This document shows positions 18,234 through 27,422 of a stretch of 64,000 nucleotides of DNA, in pieces. Source of the stretch: Bacteroidales bacterium (GTDB lineage: Bacteria; Bacteroidota; Bacteroidia; Bacteroidales; Tenuifilaceae); NCBI GenBank assembly GCA_020636835.1, contig JACJXC010000004.1, forward strand, positions 310,001 to 374,000. The letters run 5' to 3'. Positions within the stretch are counted from its first letter, which is position 1. Every line of letters begins with the position of its first letter. A program made the position numbers and the translations under genes. The notes under the pieces were generated by a model. That model had not been told where the DNA came from, did not search any database, and saw only the letters and a program-made list of their open reading frames with translations.

Positions 18234-20441
18234 CTAATAGTACGATTGTAGCACATCACCGTTGCCATTTACCACAATAAAAACGATTCCACCATCGGGA
18301 TTAGCTACCGATGTCGGGGTTTGCCCCACAAGGGCGATCTCGGAGCTGGAAAGACTATACACCTTCGACACGGTAAAAGGTTCAGGAAGTTCCACAGGCT
18401 TAACGTAACTAATTTCACCGCTAGCAGAACCAATTGCAACCATTATGTGGCCATACAATCCAGGCTTATCAATAGTTTGTTTTTGGCTATCGCTGTAGTT
18501 CTGGTAATTCAGAAACGCCACACAACAATCGCCAACGGTTACCACTTCCACCAATTCACCTTCCACGGGAAGTTTGACATTCCACGTAGAATTCCCTAGG
18601 GAATCCACCAAATTAAGCGATAGATTTGTAAAAAATCGATTCGCGCTATCCAAGGGCTGTCCTAAAGCAATCAGCGTATTCTGCGAAATATCATCGAACT
18701 GCAGAAAACATGGGGACAATCCATTACTCAACATCTTTTTGAATAGCATGCCACCCCTAGCATCGAGCCGCACCAACTGATTAGCGGAAGAATCGGCACT
18801 CGGGGCAGTAACCATTGCAACGCACCCGTTAGCCGAACCGGCAACAAGACGAGCACAATCGCCCTGGGGCAGCGCCGGACTTATGGGTACACCCTTAACC
18901 CAATCGGTAGTAGCGTCCGCCCCAAACCTAGCCACAAAAGCAGATGGCTTCCGACCCGGTTTATTCGCATAACCCGAGGCGAACGTTGGCTGTCCATCAA
19001 TGTACGACACCGAATACACCACATAAGGCTCACCAGAAGATCCAGTAACAAACGCGCAATTGGGCGACTGTGGAATACGGGGTCGCCCCTCGGAGTATCC
19101 ATACGACAGCCTGAGCGCTGATTCGTTCCGAATATATTGTCGTAGATTGCCAAAACTCTGCGCCATCAATTTTTGCATGAACTCACTTTCCCTATCCACA
19201 AAACTCGGCAATCCGTTGAGCCCTCCATAATATTTCGAAAAAAAAGCTTTATGGTTTGCCACCTTTTCGGAATCGACACTCTGTTCAAAAACTGAAAGCC
19301 CATTTTTAGCCTTAGAGTATTCCTGCAACAAACGGTAGTAGTAACGCATTTTACGCCCCATCAGGGTAGAACTACTATCGGCATAACTATTAACAGCCAT
19401 TTTGCTAGTAATCAGCAAATTTTGATTTAACTGGCGATACCCGAACAAATCGCGCACAAGCGAATTATTATCGTACTTTCCTAACCTGAAGAGAAATAAA
19501 TCGTCGAGTGAGTAAAACTTATCGGCAACCGAAACTGAATCCAAAAGCCCCAACTTACGCCTATTGGAATCGAATAAATCCTGAATATCGGCAATGGATT
19601 TACGCAAAGGAACAATATCGGCAGTGTAAACCTGTTTGTAGCGGCTCACCCAACCGGAATAATCCCAAAGGGTGAACTGATTGCTTAAAAAATCGCTATT
19701 AGTAATCCCATCGAGCCTGAATGTTTCAATGGGGCGTAGCGTAAACTGCTGATCATACCCTGCCAATGGGAACTTTTGGATTAGGGCTTGATAAACCCGA
19801 AACGAATCGATAGCAGAAGCGAACTGGGCATTCAGCGAATCGAGCAATTGAAGAAAAGCATCATCGGTGCGGAGCAAAGCCACATTAAGATTTCGAAACG
19901 AATTATTCAAATCTCTAAATATCTGAACACTATTATTGTAGTACTCTTTGGATGTTGCCAAAGCCCTAAAAATGATCGTCACCGAATCCTTATAGGCCTG
20001 ACAAAATGCTAAACGCTGTTTATGGAAAAGCATAACATCGTCATACTCTATCTTTTTTCCCTGTTCGGGGGTAATTATATTCGCATAGTACTCCCGATTG
20101 CGACGCACATCGCTCTCCTTTAGGTAAATGGGGAATAGGTTGTAAAACAGCACAGCATTACCAACCCAATACTGAGCCTGATCGAGATTACGCAAAGGGT
20201 CAATCTCCATCAACTTAAGTTCCGATATTCGCCCAAGCTGAATGTAGGTATTGGCGAAGTAGGGGTTCTGCTGCTGATAGGCAAAAAGCTGTGTGTAGGC
20301 CTGCATGGGTGTAAGCGAGGGTAGTTTTGCAAAAAGTTCCTCGTAATCAACCTCCTGAGCAACAGCGAAATTGGTGCAAAAAGCCACACAACAGACTAGA
20401 ATTGACAAGTGCAACCGTATATAGTTAATAGTACCAATCAT
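18234..20441 (-). CDS. Large secreted protein of unknown function
   Basis: A 735-residue protein with a signal peptide (LHLSILVCCVAFCTNFAVAQ). I do not recognise a family. Residues about 35-440 look mainly alpha-helical and rich in Tyr, Gln and Leu (LTPMQAYTQLFAYQQQNPYFANTYIQLG), possibly TPR-like helical hairpins. The C-terminal part, about 460-735, looks beta-rich and may be a propeller: repeated YVVYSVSYIDGQPTF, NGCVAMVTAP and IALVGQTPTSVANPDGGIVFIV blocks. It sits between the OmpA/PD40 gene (11 nt upstream) and the MBL hydrolase (11 nt downstream), so it is probably translated with them and may act at the periplasmic face of the outer membrane. Confidence 0.8.
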   Translation of the reverse strand: MIGTINYIRLHLSILVCCVAFCTNFAVAQEVDYEELFAKLPSLTPMQAYTQLFAYQQQNPYFANTYIQLGRISELKLMEIDPLRNLDQAQYWVGNAVLFYNLFPIYLKESDVRRNREYYANIITPEQGKKIEYDDVMLFHKQRLAFCQAYKDSVTIIFRALATSKEYYNNSVQIFRDLNNSFRNLNVALLRTDDAFLQLLDSLNAQFASAIDSFRVYQALIQKFPLAGYDQQFTLRPIETFRLDGITNSDFLSNQFTLWDYSGWVSRYKQVYTADIVPLRKSIADIQDLFDSNRRKLGLLDSVSVADKFYSLDDLFLFRLGKYDNNSLVRDLFGYRQLNQNLLITSKMAVNSYADSSSTLMGRKMRYYYRLLQEYSKAKNGLSVFEQSVDSEKVANHKAFFSKYYGGLNGLPSFVDRESEFMQKLMAQSFGNLRQYIRNESALRLSYGYSEGRPRIPQSPNCAFVTGSSGEPYVVYSVSYIDGQPTFASGYANKPGRKPSAFVARFGADATTDWVKGVPISPALPQGDCARLVAGSANGCVAMVTAPSADSSANQLVRLDARGGMLFKKMLSNGLSPCFLQFDDISQNTLIALGQPLDSANRFFTNLSLNLVDSLGNSTWNVKLPVEGELVEVVTVGDCCVAFLNYQNYSDSQKQTIDKPGLYGHIMVAIGSASGEISYVKPVELPEPFTVSKVYSLSSSEIALVGQTPTSVANPDGGIVFIVVNGNGDVLQSYY

Positions 20442-20452
20442 ATATCCAACAG

Positions 20453-22522
20453 TTAATTTGTTTGATTCGGCGACGAAGCAACCTCAAGAATACGGAACTC
20501 CACCCGTCGATTTAAAGCCATATTCGCCTCGGTGGTATTAGGCACCATGGGCTGTTGCAATCCGTACCCTTTAGGCACCAACCTACTAGCCACAATTCCA
20601 TTCTCCAGTAGATAAGTAACCACTGCTAGCGCCCGTTTCTCCGACAGAACCAGGTTATACCGAGGGCTCCCCACATTATCGGTATGAGCTGCTATTTCGA
20701 TAGTGATATCGGGATTATCCTTGATTAGGGTGATTACGCGCTCAAGTTCAGGGAACGACTCGGGTGTAAGATCGGCCGAGTTGGATCCAAAGTTAATATT
20801 ATTCAGCCGGATTGATGTTTTGGCTTTCAACGACACAAGTTCAGCCTCAACCGCAACCGTTTCGGCCTTAGCCAAATCAACAACCTCATTAAAGAACGAA
20901 TAGCCCTGTGCCCCGCGTACAGTAAACTCATACGAATCACCTTCGCGCAACATCGCGGTTACCTTTCCATTCTTAATATCCTCTGCGGTAAAAGTGATAG
21001 TTTCGTCGCGATTCAGATTGGTAATAAGCACCTCGCCCGCCAGGGCCTGACTACTCTCCGAATCGAAAATTCGAATATCCACAGGCTTTTTCTTGGGGGC
21101 AAGCGGCAACTCGCGCGAAAACTTCGAGAAAACAACATCACCCTCGAGTTTAAAAAGGAAAGAACTATCGGCAAACCAATTTGCAGTTGCCTTAACCACG
21201 TAGTTTGTTCCCAAGGGGATTGAAAAGCGATACAAACCCGGGGTAACCATTTTTGCCTGGAAAGTTTGTGTAGGACTTGTTGCACTCTCGGCCACCACAT
21301 TCGCCTCAAGGGGTTTGAAAATCTCCTTGTCGTACACCGCCAAATCGAGCTGAATGGAATCGAAAACTTCAATAACCTTGGGATTAAACAACTTATCCTC
21401 ATCCCTGTAATCGACCATAAAACTGGCAAAGGAAAACCCTTGCTTACGCACATCAACAATATAATTGGACTTATCGAGCAGGGTCAAATGGTACTCCCCC
21501 GTATTGCGATCCGACATAAAGGATCCCAACACCCTAAGTGTAGTGGGGTCGAAAACAGTAAGGGTAGCCTCCACGGGGCTTCTATCGGTTTGTGAAACAA
21601 TCATCCCTTTGGACTCCACGGTAGGCAAGGGCACCATAGAAGAATCGAGCGCCACTCGAAAAATAGTTCCAGTACTATTACCTTTCGTAACCCATTGATT
21701 CAGGAAGTAGAGATTCCCATTCACAACACGCGGGTTAATATCATTATACTTTGATTTAGCCTGTGTAATTGACACTGGGATAAGCCACGACTCCTCAAAA
21801 ACCTCACGGGTAAAGAACAAATCGAACCCATCGCGATACGATTCGGGGTTAATAGAGGAAAAATAAAGCGATTTACCATCGGGTGCAATTGCAGGGCTGC
21901 ACTCGCACCCACGGTTTATCGCATCGTGTATAGGGACTGGCACCGACCAATCACCACGGGGCGTTTTTACACATTTGTAGATAGTATGACACGCACCCGA
22001 CTCCTTGGGCTTCCGAAAATCATCATCAATCCGCGAAACACTAAAAATCAAGACATTATTACCAGGCGTTATGCTCGGATAGCACTCGTTGGCAACAGTA
22101 TTAACCGGGCTTCCCATATTGACAGGAGCAGTCCAGCCATCGGGTGTTTTTGTGGAGTAGTATATATCGTAGCCACCCTTGGAATCGCTATAGTTAGCCT
22201 GAAAATACAGCGTTTTGCCATCGTAACTCAAAAAGGGGTTGCACAAACTCACAGTAGGATCGCCCAAATACGAATTGACAGCCTCAATAGCCTTCAGTTC
22301 GCTCCACACGCCATTACTACAAACCGATTCGTAGAGTTTCTCTTTACCAACCACCACAATGGAAAACACCATGTAATCCTCCTTGCCGCTAATGGCAAAG
22401 CCCGATATATTAGTCCAGGAGCCCACCTTTTCGGGAACCACAAGTTGGCCTAGCACCTCAAAACCGTAGACACCCAGAAACCAAAACAGGAAAAGACCCC
22501 GAAGTAGAACTTTAGAAAACAT
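20453..22522 (-). CDS. OmpA-family protein with PD40 repeats
   Basis: A 689-residue envelope protein with signal peptide (VLLRGLFLFWFLGVYGFEVLGQ). Residues about 35-290 contain WD40-like PD40 repeats (CNPFLSYDGKTLYFQANYSD, CYPSITPGNNVLIFSVSR, CSPAIAPDGKSLYFSS). Beta-rich segments at about 305-540 include carboxypeptidase-regulatory-like stretches. The C-terminus, about 565-689, is an OmpA peptidoglycan-binding domain with NFGSNSADLTPESFPELERV, IAAHTDNVGSPRYNLVLSEKRA and NRRVEFRI. The architecture resembles PorE of the type IX secretion system, but without the TPR region, so the link to secretion is only a guess. It is first in an operon with the two genes downstream. Confidence 0.88.
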   Translation of the reverse strand: MFSKVLLRGLFLFWFLGVYGFEVLGQLVVPEKVGSWTNISGFAISGKEDYMVFSIVVVGKEKLYESVCSNGVWSELKAIEAVNSYLGDPTVSLCNPFLSYDGKTLYFQANYSDSKGGYDIYYSTKTPDGWTAPVNMGSPVNTVANECYPSITPGNNVLIFSVSRIDDDFRKPKESGACHTIYKCVKTPRGDWSVPVPIHDAINRGCECSPAIAPDGKSLYFSSINPESYRDGFDLFFTREVFEESWLIPVSITQAKSKYNDINPRVVNGNLYFLNQWVTKGNSTGTIFRVALDSSMVPLPTVESKGMIVSQTDRSPVEATLTVFDPTTLRVLGSFMSDRNTGEYHLTLLDKSNYIVDVRKQGFSFASFMVDYRDEDKLFNPKVIEVFDSIQLDLAVYDKEIFKPLEANVVAESATSPTQTFQAKMVTPGLYRFSIPLGTNYVVKATANWFADSSFLFKLEGDVVFSKFSRELPLAPKKKPVDIRIFDSESSQALAGEVLITNLNRDETITFTAEDIKNGKVTAMLREGDSYEFTVRGAQGYSFFNEVVDLAKAETVAVEAELVSLKAKTSIRLNNINFGSNSADLTPESFPELERVITLIKDNPDITIEIAAHTDNVGSPRYNLVLSEKRALAVVTYLLENGIVASRLVPKGYGLQQPMVPNTTEANMALNRRVEFRILEVASSPNQTN

Positions 22523-22682
22523 TTAATAATAGTTTTAGCGTTTTTACACTTATTGTACTTCAAAAATACTAAAAATATATTAACCCGAATACAAACCAAT
22601 ACAATCCAACGCCAAATAGTGATGAGAAAACGTTTGCCATGCAAAGACATAAAAAACGCAACAATAGCACCGCAATATTTTG

Positions 22683-22690
22683 TAACTTTG
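22683..22690 (+). promoter_or_regulatory. -7 box upstream of the CHAT operon
   Basis: TAACTTTG matches the TAnnTTTG -7 consensus, 51 nt before the ATG at 22742. No clear TTTG is present at -33. Confidence 0.45.
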
Positions 22691-22741
22691 TAAAAGGCTC
22701 AACACATAATTATCACGTAACCCTATTAATAAACCGCACGG

Positions 22742-25700
22742 ATGAAAAAGCAACTACTCTCATTACTCTGCGTATGCTCCACGCTAGCACTGGTAGGTCA
22801 ACCTGCGCATTTCGCCGACAGTTTAAGAACACTCCTATCGTACCAAAAAAACGAAGCCGCCCGAATGCAGGTTAAGATTCAGCTAGGCGATTACTTCGAG
22901 AAAAGCACCCCCGATAGCGCCTTGTACTGGTATAAGCAAGCGATTCCAGCGAACCTTAGCGACTCCACATCGGTTTACAGTTGGTTTACCAATGCAACTA
23001 ATCCTGAAAAGTACTTACTCACCCTCGCCATGGCTCGCCACGGAGTACTCTCGTTAAAAACAAGTAACAATCCAATTGTAGTCAACAACATTGAGATGGC
23101 TCACAATATGGCCATTCAAATAAACCAACCCCCTATTGCAGCCTTCTGTTCCGACAACCTGGCTCTATACTTTGCCAATAGAAAGGAGTATAAAAAATCG
23201 GTATCATATTTCGAAAAATCATTAGAATATTACAAAACGCTCAACAATGAAGGAGGTATGGGTTTCTGCCTATCGAACCTAGGGGCGCTACATGCACAAA
23301 CTGGGAACTACAGCAAAGCCGCGGGATATTTCGCCGATCAACTAAAACTTAATAGTCAAGCACAAAATCCATTGGAACAACTTCAATCCCATATCAATAT
23401 TGCATCGCTCTACCAACGGAGTAACAATTTTGAAAACTCAAAGAAACACTGGATCGAAGCGCTATCGATATCGGAACAACAGAATAAAGCCAATTACAGC
23501 GTAATAACCTCGGGGCTGGGTAACACATGCTATCAATTAGGCGATTTAGTTGGTGCTACCGAGGCCTATACCAAGCTACTAAATCACTCTACTCAAACCT
23601 CCGACAACAAAAACAAATTAACAGCCCTGAATAATCTTGCCATGATTTACACCGAGCAGGGCAATTACATAAAGGCACTCGAATACTGGCAAAACACATT
23701 GCAAATTGCTGAATCAACCACGACAACATCCGTTATGCTCGATGCGTTGCTCAACCTAAGCAATATCAACCAAAGCCTTAGCAATTATGAAGAATCGGCA
23801 ACCCAGTTCAACAGGTACATTTCAATTGTTAAGCAGCAAAGCAATCCGCAGGAACTTGCCGAGGCATATATAAAATGTGGCAAGCTAAACGACAAATCGA
23901 TGCAATTCCAAAAATCCAAGGAAAATTACCTTGAGGCATTAAAAACCTACGAGAGCATTGTCGATAGCGTGGGAACTGCCAACACAAATATCGCCATTGC
24001 GAACTCCTTTATGCTGCAGGGGCAGTATGGCAATGCAAAGGACTTTTTGAATGCAGTGCTGATACAGGAAACCAAATTACCACAACCAATTATTGCTACG
24101 GCCTACCAAGCACTAGCCGAAACATACCGATTACAACTTCAATTTGCGCTTGCCTCGGAGAACTACCAGAAAGCGCTAAATATATGGCTATTCCAAAATA
24201 GCAACACAAAAGCGATTGAATGCTTGAATAGCATGGGAAACATATACGAAACAACCGGAAATCTTCCCAAATCGATTGAACTTTACCATCAGGCCTTGGA
24301 AATAGCCAGCAAACTATCCAAAGACGATGCTAAAGCAGCAATACTGAACAACATCGGTGTTGTTTACCGACTTTTAGGCGACAATGCAAAAGCTAAAGAA
24401 TCGTACCAAAAAGCACTCGACATCAACCTGAAAAATGGATGTACCGAAAAAGCGGCTTATGGCTACAACAACCTGGGGATACTACTCGAACAGGAAGGTA
24501 AATTTGACGAAGCAATACAGAACTACGAAAAATCCATTGCCATTAAGGGAAAAGGCAACGACCAAAGGGGAATGGCTGCCAGCTTGATTAACCTTGGGAA
24601 TGTTTACAAACGGCTTAAGCGACTCGCCGAAGCCGAAGAGCAATTCCTAAAATCGCTATCAATAACGCAAAGCATTAACGACAAACAGGGCGAAGCCTTT
24701 GCCTACGGCAATTTAGCCGCATTAAAATTGGAACAAAATAACCTGGAAGCCTCCATAAACTATGCCACCCAAAACTTAGCAATAGCAAAAGACCTAGACC
24801 TACGAAACCCGCTAAAAGAAGCCTATCGACAACTAGCCTGGGCTTACGAAAATAATAATCAACCGGAACTAGCCGAAGCGAACTACAAAAAGATAGTGGA
24901 AATGTACCAGCAGGAAATAAATTCCAACTTTGCCATACTATCGGAAAACGAGAAAGAGATGTTCTTCAAAACCATCTCGGACGATTACGACAGGTTTTAC
25001 GCATTTGCTTTCCGCCGGCAATTCAGCAACCCGAATATCAACACAGCTATTTACAACACGGTACTCCACAATAAGGGACTCCTGCTTAAATCGAGCACAG
25101 CAATGCGCAACGCCATATTAGCAAGCAATAACAGCGAAATTATTGCCCAGTATAACGAATGGACTACACTAAAACAATCCATTGCCCAGCAATACGCACT
25201 CCCCACCACAAGTCGTAGCAAACAGCTACAGAACATGGAAACGGCGGCCAATAACATTGAGCGCAACTTGGTTAAAACATCGGCAGAATTTAGCGAATTC
25301 AGCGAGATTGGCTCGCTAAACTGGCTCAACATAAAAAACAAACTAACCGAAACCGAAGTTGCCATTGAGTTTATCCACTACAAAACAACGAAAGATAGCA
25401 CATATTACGCCGCACTAATAATCGACAAAAAATCGGAATACCCAGTACACCAATACCTTTTCGAAGAGAAGAAACTGGAAAAGTTGCTGGGTTCACTCGG
25501 AGGGAACAGCCTAAAATCGGTACAAAATATCTACGGCACCCAATCGGAGAATAGAACCGAGCTCTACAACCTTATCTGGAAACCATTGGAGCAATTCGTA
25601 AACGGCTACAAAACCATTTACTACTCGCCATCGGGACTTCTCCACAAAATATCGTTTGCCGCAATTACCAAGTCGAAGAGCGAATACCTAATGGATACAC

Positions 25701-26518
25701 ACAACCTACAGTTGGTAAGCACTACGGCGAATGCGGGAAACACCACAAAAGCCATCGAAATGGAACAAGCAACCCTTTTTGGCGGGATCAAGTACAGCGC
25801 ATCCCAAACCGGAAGCCCCACATGGAAATACTTACAGGGCACACTCTCGGAAACCGAAATGATAGAAAAACTATTCAATGACAAAAGCATTAGCGTAACC
25901 AGGCTCACCGACACACTGGCCACAGAAGAAAGTTTCAAAAGCACAGCACCCAAAAGCAGCATACTGCATATCGCAACCCACGGATTCTTCTACCCCGACC
26001 CCGAGAAACTTAAACAGATAATGGATGCCGAAAAAGAGGTTGGAAAAATTGATTTCAGAGGCGGTGCCGACACAACTATGCGCAGCGGGAATGTGTTTAT
26101 CCACAGCAGCAACCCGCTTATGCGATCGGGTCTTGTATTTGCCCGGGCTAACGACTATTGGGGCAAAACTGCGGCAGAAAACCGCGACGACGGCGTGCTA
26201 ACAGCACTGGAGGTCCTGAACATCGACCTGCGGCAAAACCAACTGGTCGTAATGTCGGCATGCGAAACGGGACTAGGCGATATTGCCGGAAGCGAGGGGG
26301 TTTACGGACTTCAACGGGCATTCCGAATGGCCGGGTCGCAAAAGTTGATAATGAGCCTTTGGCAAGTCCCCGATGCCGAAACAGCAGAGTTCATGCAACT
26401 ACTCTACACCAACCTGTTGAACACATCGAACCTTCGCGAATCGTTCAACCAGGCTCAAAAGCAAATGCGCCAAAAATACGATCCATATTTCTGGGCAGCA
26501 TTCGTACTTTTAGAGTAA
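22742..26518 (+). CDS. Secreted TPR-CHAT protein (caspase-like protease fold)
   Basis: A 1258-residue protein with a signal peptide (MKKQLLSLLCVCSTLALVGQ). Residues about 120-730 hold a long array of tetratricopeptide repeats (GFCLSNLGALHAQTGNYSKA, AAILNNIGVVYRLLGDNAKA, YGYNNLGILLEQEGKFDEA). A C-terminal CHAT domain spans about 870-1258. The CHAT dyad is intact: HIATHGF (His1080) and VMSACETGLGD (Cys1174), plus the end motif KLIMSLWQVPDAET. CHAT proteins are caspase-like peptidases, known in CRISPR type III-E and gasdermin systems, but many secreted bacterial TPR-CHAT proteins have no known role. It heads an operon with a small secreted protein (75 nt) and a SpoIIE phosphatase sensor. No gasdermin gene is beside it. 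Confidence 0.93.
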   Translation: MKKQLLSLLCVCSTLALVGQPAHFADSLRTLLSYQKNEAARMQVKIQLGDYFEKSTPDSALYWYKQAIPANLSDSTSVYSWFTNATNPEKYLLTLAMARHGVLSLKTSNNPIVVNNIEMAHNMAIQINQPPIAAFCSDNLALYFANRKEYKKSVSYFEKSLEYYKTLNNEGGMGFCLSNLGALHAQTGNYSKAAGYFADQLKLNSQAQNPLEQLQSHINIASLYQRSNNFENSKKHWIEALSISEQQNKANYSVITSGLGNTCYQLGDLVGATEAYTKLLNHSTQTSDNKNKLTALNNLAMIYTEQGNYIKALEYWQNTLQIAESTTTTSVMLDALLNLSNINQSLSNYEESATQFNRYISIVKQQSNPQELAEAYIKCGKLNDKSMQFQKSKENYLEALKTYESIVDSVGTANTNIAIANSFMLQGQYGNAKDFLNAVLIQETKLPQPIIATAYQALAETYRLQLQFALASENYQKALNIWLFQNSNTKAIECLNSMGNIYETTGNLPKSIELYHQALEIASKLSKDDAKAAILNNIGVVYRLLGDNAKAKESYQKALDINLKNGCTEKAAYGYNNLGILLEQEGKFDEAIQNYEKSIAIKGKGNDQRGMAASLINLGNVYKRLKRLAEAEEQFLKSLSITQSINDKQGEAFAYGNLAALKLEQNNLEASINYATQNLAIAKDLDLRNPLKEAYRQLAWAYENNNQPELAEANYKKIVEMYQQEINSNFAILSENEKEMFFKTISDDYDRFYAFAFRRQFSNPNINTAIYNTVLHNKGLLLKSSTAMRNAILASNNSEIIAQYNEWTTLKQSIAQQYALPTTSRSKQLQNMETAANNIERNLVKTSAEFSEFSEIGSLNWLNIKNKLTETEVAIEFIHYKTTKDSTYYAALIIDKKSEYPVHQYLFEEKKLEKLLGSLGGNSLKSVQNIYGTQSENRTELYNLIWKPLEQFVNGYKTIYYSPSGLLHKISFAAITKSKSEYLMDTHNLQLVSTTANAGNTTKAIEMEQATLFGGIKYSASQTGSPTWKYLQGTLSETEMIEKLFNDKSISVTRLTDTLATEESFKSTAPKSSILHIATHGFFYPDPEKLKQIMDAEKEVGKIDFRGGADTTMRSGNVFIHSSNPLMRSGLVFARANDYWGKTAAENRDDGVLTALEVLNIDLRQNQLVVMSACETGLGDIAGSEGVYGLQRAFRMAGSQKLIMSLWQVPDAETAEFMQLLYTNLLNTSNLRESFNQAQKQMRQKYDPYFWAAFVLLE

Positions 26519-26593
26519 CAAAAACTAGACATTAATCGGAAAATTTAGTATATTTCGCAATCGAAACAACCTGAAAAACAAATACAAGAGGCC

Positions 26594-27400
26594 ATGAAAA
26601 AGTTCACAGCAGTAATACTCGGAATAATTGTTGCTCAAATGGTGGCAGCTCAAATTCCATATAAAGTTATCACCGTTAACGGTGAAATTATGGCGAAAAA
26701 AGCCAAACTAACCCTGCAAAATGGGGTTGAAGTTAAAAGCGACGATAACTTCGATTTTGTTAAACCCAACTCAAGAGCTGCGTTAATTAACTCTGAATAC
26801 GGACGCGTTGTGCTTACCGAAACCAATGCAGCCCAAGCCTTTGCGAAGGCAGCTTTTGCACCAGCAATTAGCACAGTTAGTTCCCGTGCGGCAAGCATGA
26901 CCACATTGACCGACCTTAAAGGTTTCTTCAGCGGAAGCATGCTGATAATTGACAAATTGGAACAAAAAATTGATGCTTCATCATTCCCAATGAACCATCA
27001 AAAGCACTTCTTTGTCCGCTACAGCTACAACAACGAAACTATCAACAAAAAACTCCAGTTCAATGGCGACCGTTTAATCATCAACCCCGACGAAATTTTG
27101 GTTGTTGATGGCAAACCAATTCCCAATCCTGAACAGATTTCTGAGATCACCCTATTTTACTACGATAGTTCCAACAAAACACCGGAATCGATCCTAATAA
27201 ACAGCTTCCGACCCGTATTTGTAAAAACTGCCGACATTAAGGGTGAGGTTAAAACCATTGTAGATGAGTTCAAATCGAAAAACTACGAGACGGTTCTTTC
27301 GGAAGTTTACGATTACCTTAACAATTTCTACGGCTACACGGAGAAGGAGGAATTAGAAAAATGGCTTAACAGCAACTTCGATTTCAAAAAGTGTAACTAA
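26594..27400 (+). CDS. Secreted protein of unknown function in the CHAT operon
   Basis: A 268-residue protein with a clear signal peptide (MKKFTAVILGIIVAQMVAAQ). I do not recognise the family. The N-terminal stretch (KVITVNGEIMAKKAKLTLQNGVEVKSDDNFDF) resembles an FecR-like or SH3-like beta domain, in which a surface value is read back in sequence as 'sampled' properties. An Ala/Ser-rich helical part follows (about 75-120), then a beta-rich middle and a helical, acidic C-terminus (FYGYTEKEELEKWLN). It lies between the TPR-CHAT gene and the SpoIIE sensor with 75 and 22 nt spacings. It may be a substrate, regulator or ligand for one of them; this is inference from position only. Confidence 0.78.
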   Translation: MKKFTAVILGIIVAQMVAAQIPYKVITVNGEIMAKKAKLTLQNGVEVKSDDNFDFVKPNSRAALINSEYGRVVLTETNAAQAFAKAAFAPAISTVSSRAASMTTLTDLKGFFSGSMLIIDKLEQKIDASSFPMNHQKHFFVRYSYNNETINKKLQFNGDRLIINPDEILVVDGKPIPNPEQISEITLFYYDSSNKTPESILINSFRPVFVKTADIKGEVKTIVDEFKSKNYETVLSEVYDYLNNFYGYTEKEELEKWLNSNFDFKKCN

Positions 27401-27422
27401 ACCCGTTGCCCAGCCTTACTAA

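Noticed and set aside
22742..26518. TPR-CHAT gene as part of a type III-E CRISPR (Craspase) or gasdermin defence system
   Set aside because: There is no gRAMP/Cas7-11, no gasdermin-like gene, and the protein has a signal peptide, so a cytosolic role in those systems is not supported.
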